Shown: piece by piece, positions 1-12,430 of the stretch
Position numbering within the stretch: the first letter of the stretch is position 1
Layout of the letters: each line of letters opens with the position of its first letter
DNA from: Ailanthus altissimus
Lineage: Eukaryota > Streptophyta > Magnoliopsida > Sapindales > Simaroubaceae
DNA length: 64,000 nucleotides
Assembly (NCBI GenBank): GCA_946807835.1
Contig: OX327699.1
Coordinates: forward strand, 17,286,014-17,350,013
Reading direction: 5' to 3'
The notes under the pieces: generated by a model
What the model saw: only the letters and a program-made list of their open reading frames with translations
Told to the model about the DNA's origin: nothing
Databases searched by the model: none
Position numbers and translations under genes: made by a program

Positions 1-441
1 TTTTTTACATAATTCTAACATATTTTTCACGTTTAATTTATCAATAATGTCTATTTCTAACTTCAAATGTAATTTTTTTACTAATTTCTAACGAATATTA
101 AAATTTTTAAAAAGTTTAAAACAACTTACAAATTCGATTATTTTCTTAATTTGAAGTGACAAATATGTTCAACAACACTCAATCTAAACAATGACAACTT
201 AAAAAATGACAATCCAATAATATGATTCTTAGTTCGATGGAGAAGCAAAAAAGAAGACTTAAAATTTTCATTTGGGGTATAAATGTTCTATTATGAAATG
301 TTTAATTAATAAAAAATGATGAATTAAAAGTTAATTAAAAAATAATAATAAAATAAGGGTTATTTATGAAAATTTTCCAATAATTTTTATATCTCAACTA
401 TATTAATATACCACTACAGACTACTTTGTATATTATATATA
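1..441 (+). mobile_element. Right arm of a second MULE copy, cut by the window edge
   Basis: This stretch is nearly identical, in the same orientation, to about 9592-10033, the right terminal inverted repeat of the MULE at 4.0-10.0 kb. Only scattered single-base differences and small indels are visible, so the two copies are recent relatives. The match runs about 65 bp past the apparent TIR end (position 377) into a (TA)n run. The remainder of the copy must lie left of the window. It sits 3' of SABRE exon 3, so it is either inside intron 3 of that gene or marks where the gene was broken. Confidence 0.85.
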
Positions 442-757
442 TATATATATAACACAAAGTGCGTTATAGCTTGAATTTTACTATTGACTACCTTAAGGTT
501 TTGAAATTAATGGTATTTCTGGTTGACCACGAGGTATTACGATCAAATCATCTATTCTATTAATCAAATGTGTATTTAGGTATACCTAGATCCACATGAC
601 AAATATATGAATTAAATTTGGTCATGCACGTACAGGGAGGTGAAGTGTAATTACAATTATTAGGCCTTTTCTAGTAAGTTTAAGCTTTCAGATAAATAAT
701 TACTGAACATTAATTGAAGGAAGTTACCAGATGAAAAATAAGTCAAACTACACTTAC

Positions 758-2395
758 TTTCAGAACCATATCTGTCACAGAGACCGACAAAAATCTTGCA
801 ATGTTAGCTACAACCATCCACTTTCCCCGTCCAGAAGAGCGTGAAGTGCGAGGTTTTTGTTTTTTAGGTTTCTGTGAGTTTTTACTCGATGCCCTCATTA
901 CAACTTCTAAGTCGCATATTAACACTTGCAGCTTAGGATCCTTAGAAATGAAACCAACCCCAAGTTTGAACAAGGATTGACGTAAGCTGACTTTAATTTC
1001 ACCAACCGAAACAGATTCAATAGAACCCTGCAAATAGTGAGTCATACCACAAGAATGTAATAATCCCATGGAGGTAACCATCTAGTTGTCAGGTTAGAAA
1101 AACCACACATCAAACACTTTTTAAGTTATTTGCTTTTTCCCTTTTTTTTCTGATTAAACACATCTTCCTTGTAAATCATGACTATGCAAAACAGATGGCA
1201 GATATTGCATTGTAGCCATTCAGTCATTCTCCTTTTAGTGTTAAAGTTAAGGACATATGCATCACCTATTAAGCCAAAAATAAAAGGAACCTAGTCACTT
1301 GGATAAAAGAAAAAACCTTTTTGAACTTCACCACCACATCTCTTAAAGATTTCCAACTGCCAACTCGAAATCCAACAGAAGCTCTCACAATCCGGCTTAC
1401 AATCCAAGCCACCAGCCTAGAGGCAAATCTGAGGAGAAGGAAACAAAAGAGACAAAATGAAAATTGAGCAATAAAGATTAAGCCAAATCATTTTATGAAG
1501 AACCACTCAAAATCTTATTCACAAGGGTGAAGGCAATGATGAAGCACTTGATCTTAAAAAATACATAAATAAGAGCATACTTATTCAACATCGATGGCAA
1601 ACCATGATTCAGTAATAGGAACACAAGAAAGCATGCAATCAGAGATGAGTAGATATTTATGAAATATAGTAGTTAGACCAACCACAAGTAATTAGCCAAC
1701 TTGACATAGTAAGTCCTTCATCCTAAGTTCATTAATCCCTGATATTTTCCACGTGAATCCTTCTTCACCAAAATGACAGAAGAAATTTACAAAAACACAG
1801 TGAGATAATTTTGCATTTACCTAAGCTGAAAGCCAGCAATAAATGGAGCTAAAAGTGCGAAAAGAATGACCATCATGCTTTTGTTACAAGTTACCCACCA
1901 TTTACCATTAATAATCACTTCTATACAAACGTACTTTGAAGTGACCGCTGTCGTGGGATCAATTTTCATAACACTCGGAATGACACCTTCAAAAACTGAC
2001 AGAACATGTCTTCTTCTTCTTTAAAGTACTTGATTGCTCACTTGGTATCATTCTGTTTAATAAATACTAACATATAATTTATAAAAAATTAACACATAAT
2101 TTATCACAAATTAACATATAATTTTTTACATATATTAACATATAAATTGTAATTTATAATTTTCATTAAGTCCAAAAATCAACTCACTCTTTCCCCTTCT
2201 TATGTCAAAATAAATGCAAAGGTCCATTTGATCAACAAGCGAATTGCATTTTAAATATATTCACGCTACTTATCAACATAATAAAAAATAAAATAAACAT
2301 AAGTGACGTAATTGAATGACTTACATGAAGAGCAACCACAATGCGATGGAAACGATCAAGAATCCAAAGAGGAACTTCACAGGAGAAGCCCCCAT
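758..2395 (-). CDS. SAB: SABRE/KINKY POLLEN-like protein, N-terminal exons only
   Basis: Three coding exons on the minus strand: 2395-2325, 1428-1317 and 1027-758, giving 151 residues in one frame. The start ATG (2395-2393) opens a hydrophobic N-terminus (MGASPVKFLFGFLIVSIALW). It is followed by the family's conserved FRVG-W block (exon 2) and by ESVSVGEIKVSLRQS and GKWMVVANIARFLSVSV (exon 3). Plant SABRE/KIP proteins are about 2600 residues, belong to the bridge-like/Hobbit lipid-transfer group, and affect cell expansion, tip growth and cell-plate orientation. All three introns in view have GT donors and the two complete ones end in AG. Exon 3 ends at a good donor (GTAAGT, from 757 downward), so the gene was once longer. 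The next exon is not in the window; a MULE arm occupies 1-441. Whether the gene is intact across that insertion cannot be judged here. Confidence 0.88.
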
Positions 2396-4039
2396 TGCCA
2401 CTGAAGAATCTCTTAATCTCCAAAAACGTGCAGTATTTAATCAAATTACAATCGAATTTCGAACAAAAAACAAATATAACGCACATAACTTCTTCATTTC
2501 AGACAAAAAAAATAACAATCATAAATATAACCAAAAATAAACCCTAAAAAATAATCAATTGAGTGTTCTGAAATACTAGTGCGTGTTTTGCAAGCCAATG
2601 AGACTGACTCATGAAGGCGGACTGGCGGAGCTATCGGAGAGAATGTACTTATAAGGAGAGAAGATCGGATCCCGGTTGATCAGAGAAAGAAGAGAGACTG
2701 TTATTTTGATTCGAAGATGACCAGTGAAGGGTTTGGATATGGTGCGTCAGGTGCAGGGGAGAGTTTTGTGTGGGCGAGTTCTTGGCAAGTGTGCATGATA
2801 CGTCCCTATTGTGTCAGAAAATGGTGAACGTGTCCTCGAGGAGTGGCACGAAGCCACGAACAAACGAGAACGAGAGGCGGAATTTGTCAACGGGTCTGTT
2901 TGGACTTCGGATTGGACAACGACGGTGATTGATTTACACGGAGGGGAGACTAAAGAGTGTAAATGATGGAATTTGATTGGCCCACGTCACACGAGCATAG
3001 GAATTTTTTCTCTCTGTTTTTGCCCACGTTGTGACAAATTAACGAGATTTATGCCTTAATAAAATGTTGTAGGAGATCTAATTTAAAACAATAATAGGAG
3101 ATCGTGCTTATAGATGTTCCCATGTTATGGCATTGCATAATTATATTTAAAGTTTGTATTTTAAGGTTTGTTTGTTTAAATTTTATAAATAGAATTTTTG
3201 AAAGTAAGTTTTTTAAAGTTGAGTTTAAAAAAAATTATTGATAACTTAATTGTGAATTAAAAAAATTATTTAAAGTATTAGATTTTCTAGTTATATATTA
3301 TTAAAAGTATTTATTTATTATTAAATTATTAAGAAAATATGCTTAGTAAAATTTATATTTAAATTTTAAATAATTTTAATATTTTTTATATATAAATTTA
3401 AATTTATTATATATTTTCTTAAATTTAATTTCTTAAAACATAATAATCAAGTAAAATTAATACATAGTAATCAATGAATCATTATAAATTATTTTATTTT
3501 ATATAAATATTAAAAATAAAATAATTAATAAAATATTTTGATAGATACTTATAAAAATGTGATAACTGTAGAGATGTAAAGATAAAATAACTTTTAAAAA
3601 ATATTAAAAATATATAAGTTGAATAGAATTTATTTTTATTAAGGGTATACTATAAAAATAATATAATATTATTATGGTATATATGACATTACACAAATAA
3701 ATAAATAAATATATATATATATAAGAGTTATACTCTCAAAAGTCTAAAATTTGAGTTATTATAAGTAGAGATAAAATAGCTTTTTAACATCTATAAGCTC
3801 TCGCTAATTGCAACTAAACGTTTTTAAAATATTTGAAAAGAATTTTTAGCATTATTAAAACTCTTTTGACAAGTAGAGAAATCCAATCAAACATGCACTT
3901 AATAGTTATATTATTTGATATATTTATTATTAATTGATACTATATAACTACTATATTCATAAGAAGTAAAAAAAGTTAACAGATGCATGACAAATAGTTA
4001 TGACGAATTCATGACACATCAATTGGAATATAATTCTGA
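2396..4039. other. SABRE upstream region and AT-rich spacer
   Basis: About 2396-2800 is the less AT-rich leader and promoter side of the SABRE-like gene. From about 3050 to 4039 the DNA is very AT-rich, with short runs of A, T and TA. No coding exon or RNA gene was recognised. Confidence 0.6.
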
Positions 4040-4650
4040 GAAAATTTCATAAATAACCCTTAAATTTTGTTATTATTTTTTTAACAAACTTTTAAATCAT
4101 TGTCTTTTATTAATCAAATATTTCAAAATATGACACTTTGATCCTAAATGAAAATGACATTGTTTTCCTACTCTCTCCACCAAACTAAATTTTGAATATG
4201 TACAAATTTTATTAGATTGAAAATTTTAAAGTTGTTATTGTATAAATCTGGTCTTAAATAACATATTTGTCGTTTCAACTAAAGAAAATGAGCGATTCTT
4301 TATAAGTTTTTAAAATTTTTTGAAAAATTTTAATGTTGTTAGAAATTAGTTAGATTTTGTATTTGAATTTAGAAATAGGTGAAATTAATGAATTATAAAT
4401 GAAAAATGAGTTAGAATAGTAGAAAGAAACGTTAAAAGTGGGTTAAAAAAAAAGAGTTTGGGGTGTATTTTTTCGAAACCAGACGGCAGCCACCTGGTTT
4501 CTCTACAATCTTGGGGCCATCTCGGGCTTGAGATGGCCCCCGAAATGCACCCAAAGGCACATCTTGTAGCAGTATTGCGGACTTTGAGTCCACGATACTG
4601 CACTATTGCGTCACATGGCACCTTCATAGGCTGCCACGTGGTATAATTAT
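4040..4650 (+). repeat. MULE left terminal inverted repeat
   Basis: Reads inward from GAAAATTTCATAAATAACCC and aligns collinearly, with frequent mismatches, to the reverse complement of 9385-9963. The inner part holds GC-richer blocks around 4480-4640, ending near a CCACGTGG word. Its counterparts lie around 9385-9540. Confidence 0.82.
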
Positions 4651-5050
4651 AAATTTTTTAAATTTATTTATTTTTTAAATTAAATATAATTCTATTAAGC
4701 AATTAATTAATAAGTTGATTAATATTATAAATTTGTCCATTATAATATAATTTTGTATATGTGTTATTAAGTAATAATAATTTTAATTTTTTATAACATT
4801 ATTTATTTAGTGAGTACTTTTTGTAATTAATTATATATTAAAAAAATATATTTAATTAATTATTATAATATGTTGATTAATATGTTAGTGTTTAATTTTT
4901 CTTTTTCTTTTATGTCTATTGATTGAATTAATATATTATTTGTGATTTTTTAAAATAATATTGTATGTTAGTCAATATGTATGCTTGTTATTTGTTAATA
5001 ATATTCATTTATTTATTTTATTTATTTTTTTAATTATTACAGAAAAAATA

Positions 5051-7935
5051 ACGTATCGAAAAAATATAGACTTTCAGAGCATATATTTTTCGTGCATCAG
5101 TGATGGCTATTTCGAAGATATGGGGTCTAAATTCTATAAAGAAAAAACTAACAGAGAATTAAAAAGCATTATTTAAGCAGACATGTATGGGGTATTTCTT
5201 AAATATGTCAGATTTGACTTTCTCTGATATTTTGATGCACAAGTTATTATTACGTGAGGTGTATACCTCTAATTTACACAATGAGATGCAGTTTTACATA
5301 TGGAAGTAACGCATCCGATTTAACGAGCATAAGTTTGTACTTATCATCGAACTAACAATATGAGATTACCCTCCCGCCCAACAGTTAAAGAGTAAATTGG
5401 GCACTTGATTATGAGATACATATTTTTTAAGGGTAAAAACATTGTCGTACATATTTCTTGATAAATGGTACGGACGTTTGTATGTAACAGAGATGAATGA
5501 TGAAGATGCAATAAAGTTGAGTTTATTCTATTTTGTGCATCGTGTTTTGATCTTACGCAACCAACATAGTAGGATTCAAAATTTTGTACTACGTTTAGTG
5601 GACATTCTTGATGAGTTTAATAAGTATCCATGGGATAATATTGCATGGACCGTACTTTATAACTCACTTAAGAATGCCGCATTCCAAAAGCCTAATAAAA
5701 TAAATACAAAAAGATTTGCATAAAATAAGTTTGAGAGTTACAACGTATATGAATTTTTGCTCACATTTCTGGTATGTCATAATTTTCTTGTACTTAACAA
5801 TTTGATCTTAATTATTTATTTATTTTTGTATAAGCCAAACTGATATCTTAAAAATAATTATATTAGGTATTGATTTTTGAGGCAATTCCAGTGTGCGATG
5901 AAGTTTTAAGTATTTACTCTAATGATCCTTTCCCTCGTATTTGAATTGGACGATTCAAGGGACTTTACAATTCAATGACATTAAGAATACAATATTAGAG
6001 AATGATTTGGTATGTTTTGAGATTAATGAAAAATATAAATATATAAATTTTATTTTATATTACGCATAACTTAATTTTTTAAATTTGCAAGTTCTTTCGA
6101 TACATCGTAAATTAGTACCAAAAGATCACGAGAATAAGGAGACAGTTGTGCAAATGGTTAGACATCTATGCATTTTAAGCGGGAGTTATACTGGGGACTT
6201 ACTAAATATGTATGATTATGAAATGAGTAAGAGCAAAAGCCAGAGGGTCTATGTCCATTTTAACGACCCTAACGATGATGATATAGATGTGGAAGGGGAT
6301 GAATATGAATGGGCAAACTCACAAATGTTAACATCAGTGCCTGGAACAACGGTATATTACTTATTTAATCGATTAACTAAATAGAAAGTTTTATATATAT
6401 TTATAAATAAGTCATTGACTATGGTTATATTTTTTGTAATTTGAACACAGTACATCTACAGATCATGCATCTCTAAAGTTACATTGCTGCAGAGAATGAA
6501 AAAGGACAATGATAAAATTTTTATAAAGGTTAATCAATTCTGGACCGATCTTACACAGTAGATACAGTAGATAATGATGTACTTTAGACAGTTATGCTCC
6601 TTCCAACCTAACGAAAGTCAGAATATGGCGAGCAAAATAAATTTAAAATCGTAGTATCTTAATTGTATTTTGACTTATTTTAATATATATATATATATAT
6701 ATTAGTTTGGAGAGAACACATCAGCAGGCTGTCAATATGGTTTTCAGACCCCAGCTACTGATTGATAATCCTACAAGTGTTGAGATCTTACCTACCCCGC
6801 ATAAGGGTGTAAGTCAGTATTGGAGACCGTATAGACCTGCATGGTATTTGCACACCCCATATACAAACTTCTTTCCATAAAAGATACATGAGAAAAAGAA
6901 AATTGAAATTTAAGTAGAACTTTAAGCATACATAAGTCAATTGCAACAGATAGACTCAGCCATTTTAGTTGAGTTTCAGGCCTGGTTGGATAAGAATGAG
7001 GGTGTAGTCATCTTACTTAGTCTTGAAGCTAACCCGACATGGTTTTGAGAATTGCTACATACTTGACTGGATGACTTTGTAAGTAAAATTTATTTATTTG
7101 AATTTACACATTTACTTGACAGTAATCATATGTGTTGAAATATATTAAATAATTTATAATTTTAATTGTTTGCTAATGAAACATATTAACGAGTATTTGA
7201 ATGTGATCTGGCTTAGGCAAAACTATTATATTAATGCATTGCCACAATTATCCTCTGTTATAGACTCGAACTTCTTTGTAAGTGTTGAATTAAATTAAAT
7301 TTATTTTCTTATATACACTTTATTAATTACTTGTTTGTTGCCATTTTAAGAGACTTTTAGACTCTTTTATGAGCAACACAAAAATTACATTTCTATCATT
7401 GCATAGAGCGATAATGTGTTGTCGTATGCCTACAATACGAAAAAATATTTACTCGGTGCACATATATGGATGGAGGTTGACAAGATAAAATATAATATTT
7501 ATTAAAAGAGTTATTTTTTTTTATAATTATAATAATATTTACGAGACTAATTAGTTTTATGTAGGTTTATATTTCTGTCAACTATAATCAACAGCATTGG
7601 GTTACGATTGAGGTGGACATCTTGCATCAGTAAATAGTGATATACGAAATGGATATGCCGATGGCGTGATTTAGAATAATGTCGTGCCATTATGTACATT
7701 ATTACCCACTACCTAAATGCTTGTAAATTTTATGAACAACGAAAAATTACACCTGACTTAACTCATTTTCATGTAATTAGGTTAAAGAATGGAGTGTCAC
7801 CACAGATAATAAATAGTGAGGATTGTGGAATTTATATTTACATATTTATAGAGTTTTTTATATTGTGTCATCCTCTAGAATTTGATCCTAATCACGAATT
7901 TTTTTTTAAGACCAAAATGGCAATTGATTTATGAC
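5051..7935 (+). pseudogene. DUF1985/Ulp1-like protease gene of the MULE (broken)
   Basis: The 5' part (about 5051-6060) encodes pieces of the plant transposon-associated DUF1985 domain. These include an F-x-x-TCMGYFLNM-like block near 5180, FLDKWYGRLYVTEMNDEDA, and then LVDILDEFNKYPWDN near 5600-5640. The 3' part (about 7566-7935) resembles the C48/Ulp1 cysteine protease core: QQHWVTIEVDI (catalytic His) near 7590 and INSEDCGIYI (catalytic Cys) near 7820. The stretch between the two catalytic blocks, where the Asp should be, is damaged and followed by a stop. Ulp1-type proteases in MULEs are thought to act on SUMO-like tags, but their role in transposition is unknown. Stop codons, frame changes and AT-rich introns make this a pseudogene. 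Confidence 0.75.
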
Positions 7936-8189
7936 AAGGTATAAAAAAAAATTAAATATTTAAATATTTATAGAGTTGTTGTAGACAAATTAATTTTATA
8001 CATTTAATGGTCTTTAACAAAAATGATAAATATATAAATAGTCAATGCATGCATTTTTAATGACAATTGGGAATAAAGAAATAAAACAAATTAGTCAATT
8101 AAATATAATTGTAACAAAGTACAATTAACTAGTTAAATAAGGACAATAACAACAAAGTATAAATACAAATATAAATCATAAAGGACATA

Positions 8190-9234
8190 TCAATTGTTAT
8201 GTAATGTAATTGGGTTTCGACAAATTTGTCGATTATGTCCATGCTGCTTACAGTGGCTGCATACATTTTTCATGGGTGCCTCACCTTACAATGGAATTCG
8301 ATTCTTCTAACGTCTTCTTAATTGCCGGCGTGCTGTAGGAGGCTGGATGTCAGCAGCTCTCAACTCCTTTAGAATAATCCAATCTGAAGGATGACCAACC
8401 GAATTTGCTGGATCACTGTATGCACAAAATAATGACTTAGTCGTGTAATATTGCGAACAAAGAGTCTAGTACTACAATCTGGTCTGCATGCATACTGTAA
8501 GTGCATAGGCACACAGTAGCTGCCGCAGATTAAACTTTCGGCAATTACATAACTTTCACCAAGATGTCTACATTCTATTTCTATTTTCGTCCTTAACGAC
8601 AAAGCGAGATTAATCTACTGCATGCACTGTTATGCGAGTAAAGTCATCATTGTACTTCCAAACCTTTTCATGAGCCTAATTTATCAAAAAATTTGATATA
8701 TTTTCTACAGTCACACGTCTCTTAACAAATCATATTTGCATTAACTCTCGAATCTACTTAACTAAAGTAGTCATTGTCATGTCACGTGCTTCATTTGCAA
8801 CAGTATTAATACTCTCTGCAATGTTGATGGTCATAATGTCATATCTTCTAAATGTTCCTATTAATTGAGCTCATTTTGAGAAACCAACCTCATCTTCTAA
8901 GTATCTCGTTATCTCTGATTTCATTTTTCACATCTTCTTAATTTTCATTTGAAAGTCAACTCAGCGATACCATTAATTCATACTCATTACTATCATTTCT
9001 AATCTTAATAGGTTTTAACTTATACTTTATTGCATTAATTTTAATTTTCAAAGTCATCTTATAGTTCACATTATCGACTCTCAAGGTATAGCATACTGTA
9101 TTCAAAAAATCTTCAAATTTAATATCTTTTGGAACCAAAATTTCAAAGTTACTATAATCAACATAACTCTTATTCCCATCACTAAAACTCTCGTACTTGC
9201 CTCCAAAATAAATAATGATTGCATCATATTCCAT
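8190..9234 (-). pseudogene. mudrA-type MULE transposase, internally deleted
   Basis: Minus strand. The N-terminus starts at the ATG at 9234-9232 (MEYDAIIIYFGGKYESF) and runs to about 8956, matching the N-terminal domain of plant MULE transposases. From about 8835 down to 8190 follow C-terminal remnants. These are an AESIN-like block, an IRELMQ-WF--RR block, a degraded SWIM zinc-finger region, a C-terminal PPTARRQLRRR block, and a CCHC zinc knuckle (CSHCKQHGHNRQIC) near 8220-8260, ending at an in-frame stop. The central DDE catalytic region is absent between about 8956 and 8835, and several in-frame stops interrupt the C-terminal part. The gene converges on the Ulp1-like gene. It cannot make active transposase. 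Confidence 0.78.
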
Positions 9235-9384
9235 AGAACCTAAAAAGAAAAATATATATATTAAAAATAAACTCCAAAATAATTCATAATAAATCATAAA
9301 AACTCCGCGATATTGCAATATCAAAAAATAAAATAAAATAAACATAAAAAATACTATAAAAAAAGACAATTAAAATAATAAAAA

Positions 9385-9963
9385 ATTACGTGGCGCCACA
9401 TGACAGCATATGATAGCGCCACGTGATGCAAAACAATGCAGCATCGCAGACATTGAGCGTATCTGGGGCCTGAGATGACCATGAGATTTTTGAAATCAAA
9501 AAGCGGTGAGGCGCGGTACTGACAATCATCTGATTTCAGCCAAACACACTAAAAAAAATCATATTTTTGGTTGAATTTTAACTTCTTTTTTTTTACATAA
9601 TTCTAACATATTTTTCACGTTTAATTCATCAATAATGTCTATTTCTAACTTCAAATGTAATTTTTTACTAATTTTTAACGAATATTAAAATTTTTAAAAA
9701 GTTTAAAACAACTTACAAATTTAATTATTTTCTTAATTTGAAGTGACAAATATGTTCAACAACACTCAATCTAAACAATGACAACTTAAAAAATGACAAT
9801 CCAATAATATGACTCTTAGTTGATGGAGAAGCAAAAGAGAAGACTTAAAATTTTCATTTGAGGTATAAATGTTCTATTATGAAATGTTTAATTAATAAAA
9901 AATGATGAATTAAAAGTTAATTAAAAAATAATAATAAAATAAGGGTTATTTATGAAAATTTTC
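9385..9963 (-). repeat. MULE right terminal inverted repeat
   Basis: Inverted partner of 4040-4650. The outer end reads GGGTTATTTATGAAAATTTTC. The next ~65 bp (9964-10030), then a (TA)n run to about 10045, are also present after the copy at 1-441, so the functional right end may extend there. Confidence 0.82.
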
Positions 9964-10014
9964 CAATAATTTTTATATCTCAACTATATTAATATACCAC
10001 TACAGACTACTTTG

Positions 10015-10051
<37 letters not shown>

Positions 10052-10146
10052 GATTTCATATTGCAATATTTTAAATATATTTTCGTTTCTATTCTTTTTT
10101 TTTTTTTCAGAATTAGGGCTTGAACTGACCCACAGGAGGCAATTAT

Positions 10147-10152
10147 AGCCCA
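10147..10152 (-). promoter_or_regulatory. Site II (TGGGCT) motif upstream of the neuroguidin-like gene
   Basis: TGGGCT on the minus strand, 245 bp before the start codon. TGGGCY sites are common in promoters of plant ribosome-biogenesis genes (TCP-factor binding), which fits the gene's predicted role. It is a six-base match only, so it is weak on its own. Confidence 0.35.
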
Positions 10153-10396
10153 AAAGGTCGTCTAAGCTCGAGCGGTCCATACATACACTACAGGGCTCAG
10201 GCTTCGTCTTTCTCCCAAAGTCCTAGCTTCCAGGTTTTGTTGTTTCCCCCGGTTTCCTCCTCCTTTGTTTATACGGTCAGTAACAAACTACTTCCTCTTC
10301 GTTATTCATTAGCGGCTGTAAAGACCAAAATTTGTTGTCTATTAACGTGTTAACAATTTGATTACAGGTATTATTTTCGTCGATTGTTTATAAACC

Positions 10397-12430
10397 ATGG
10401 GTGAGACCACTGACTATAATTTGGATCACGACGAAAGAGTACAGAAGTAGGTTTGCTTTTACTTTTCACTGCTCCGTTCAATTTGTTTGTTTACTGTTTC
10501 AGTATTTTTTTCGTTTAATATCAGTTGATTCTTTTTAATATTTTAGGATTTAATTATAGGCCCCAAAATGTAAATACTTTAACTGATTATTTGGCTAGTT
10601 TACTCGAGCTCACCGATTGTTTTCCTTTATTTTCTTATTGTTTTCTTAGAGAAGCGCCTGAGTTAGCAGCATTGTTGAAAGAAATGAAAGAGGGTTTAGA
10701 TACAGTGAGGAGTAAAGTACAAGCTTTAATAATAAAGGTATTAATAGCATTAGTTTCAGTTGAAGCTCTGGGCATTATAATACTTATATATGATATAACT
10801 GTTTGAAAGGTTAACACTTTATTGAAATATATTCATACGACATTGTTATAGGTGAAACAGAATAATTATCCAACAGCAGATGGAATTAGCTATCTTGAAG
10901 CCAAGCATTTACTGCTTCTTAACTACTGCCAGTCAATTGTCTATTACTTGCTTCGCAAATCAAAGGGTTTGTCAATCGAGGAACATCCTGTTTTTCGGAG
11001 CCTTGTAGAAATTAGATTATTCTTAGAGAAGGTATGCATTTGTTTCTGTCCCCTTTTTGTTTTGATATATCTTTCTGATAGTGAGTTTTATAAAACTAAT
11101 GATGTTTTTTCTTGTTTAACAGATTCGACCAATTGACAAAAAACTCCAGTACCAAATTCAGAAGCTTACCAGTGCTAGGGCTAATGGGATTTCTGTAGAA
11201 CAAGTGAATCCAAGTGAAAAGGAATCAGACGAGCCACGAAAGACAGAAGATTTATTGAAATATCGTCCTAACCCAGACATGCTTGTCAGCAAAACTGACA
11301 TGGCAGATGAAGTAAGTCTTTATTTAAAAATGAGTTCAGGGGCTGTTTATTTGAAGATCAAAACTGGAAGGATTTTTTTTTTTTCAAAAAAAAATCTATG
11401 ATTTTTAAAAATCAATGTCGATCCGTGGAAACTGGAAGGTGTTTTTGAAAATCGATGTCTATATGTGGTAGGATGGTGCTGGCATGTATAAACCCCCCAA
11501 ATTTGCTCCTACTTTAATGGATGAAGAGAAGATGTCAAGAAAGGAAAGAAATGCTTTACGAAAGGAGAAAGAGACACTGCGACAAGCTAGGCAGAGTACT
11601 TATATGAGAGAATTGATGGATGATTTGGAGGGAAGACCTGAAGAGGTTAGTTCTAATTATTCTTTTGTTGTATTGTGAGGTTTCAATGACATTGTGTGTA
11701 GGTTCAGCTGATATGCTGTTTCTGATGGTGGAAATACAGGTTAGAGAAATGGTTGGACCAGAAAGTAAAGAACTTACTAGACATATGGAGAAAATGGAAG
11801 CACGTGCACGGCAAGAGGAGGAGCTTTTCACTCGTGCTCCTCTTACAAAGATGGAGAAAAAGAAGATGAAACACTTGAAGAAGTCAAGAAACGGGTATAT
11901 GCATAATTTAAAACTGGCTGGTGTTTTAGAGGTTTCTTTGATCCTGTCATCTGGTGGTTTGTAAATTTGTTGACCCATCAATGGGATTGTGGTGGTTTGT
12001 GATATTTATGTCTTAACTGTTCCCTCATTTGTTTGTCGCAGGTTGCTTGGTCTCACTGATAGTTTCTATGATGAAATCAAAAGTTTACCCATAAAGGAAA
12101 ATGATGAGCGACCAACCAACCTCAGTAGCAGTAGTAGTGGAATAGGAAAACTTAAGAAGCGGAAGGTATGTCATATTAAATAACTGTTATATATATATAT
12201 ATATACATATTTTTCAATTTGTCTATTTCTGCTGCATGTGCGTGTGTAGTTTTAACCTCCACCTGTATAGTTCTGATGGTTGTTCACTATGTAGCAACAC
12301 TTCAAAAGGTTTATGAAGAGGCTTTAATGCGGCCCATGAATACAAATTTTTGTGTAGTATTATGGCATACCATTTTCATTAATATATATTAGGTTAACAT
12401 TTTTTTGCCTATTTGCAGAGGAGGCATTGA
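10397..12430 (+). CDS. Neuroguidin/Lcp5-like Sas10/Utp3/C1D family protein
   Basis: Eight coding exons: 10397-10446, 10650-10737, 10852-11031, 11123-11311, 11472-11645, 11740-11894, 12042-12165 and 12419-12430 (972 bp, 323 aa). The Sas10/Utp3/C1D domain spans about residues 18-110 (LLKEMKEGLDTVRSKVQALI, SYLEAKHLLLLNYCQSIVYY). The middle holds the conserved KYRPNPDML and MYKPPKFAPT blocks, and the C-terminus is basic (KKRKRRH). This order matches neuroguidin/Lcp5, a nucleolar factor of the small-subunit processome needed for 18S rRNA maturation. The closest Arabidopsis relative is probably the second Sas10-family gene rather than SAS10/THALLO itself. The last coding exon adds only three residues and the stop. 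The start was chosen as the first ATG giving the acidic MGETTDYNLDHDE leader; a 5'-UTR intron ending near 10370 is possible. Confidence 0.9.

Larger units (their letters stand above)
4040..9963. mobile_element. Mutator-like element (MULE) with Ulp1 and mudrA remnants
   Basis: A ~5.9-kb element bounded by two long inverted arms that begin GAAAATTT-CATAAATAACCC on each side. Between them lie two broken genes pointing at each other: a DUF1985/Ulp1-like gene on plus (about 5051-7935) and a mudrA-like transposase on minus (about 8190-9234). This matches autonomous MULEs that carry a Ulp1 protease gene beside the transposase, as in the Kaonashi type. Both genes have stops and frame breaks, and the transposase core is missing, so this copy is inactive. 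A clean 9-11-bp target duplication was not found. The true right end may lie further out, because the next ~65 bp are also shared with the copy at 1-441. Confidence 0.85.

Noticed and set aside
9964..10045. Target-site duplication for the MULE at its right end
   Set aside because: Candidate 9-mers on the two sides share only an ATAATT-like core, which is too weak in AT-rich DNA.
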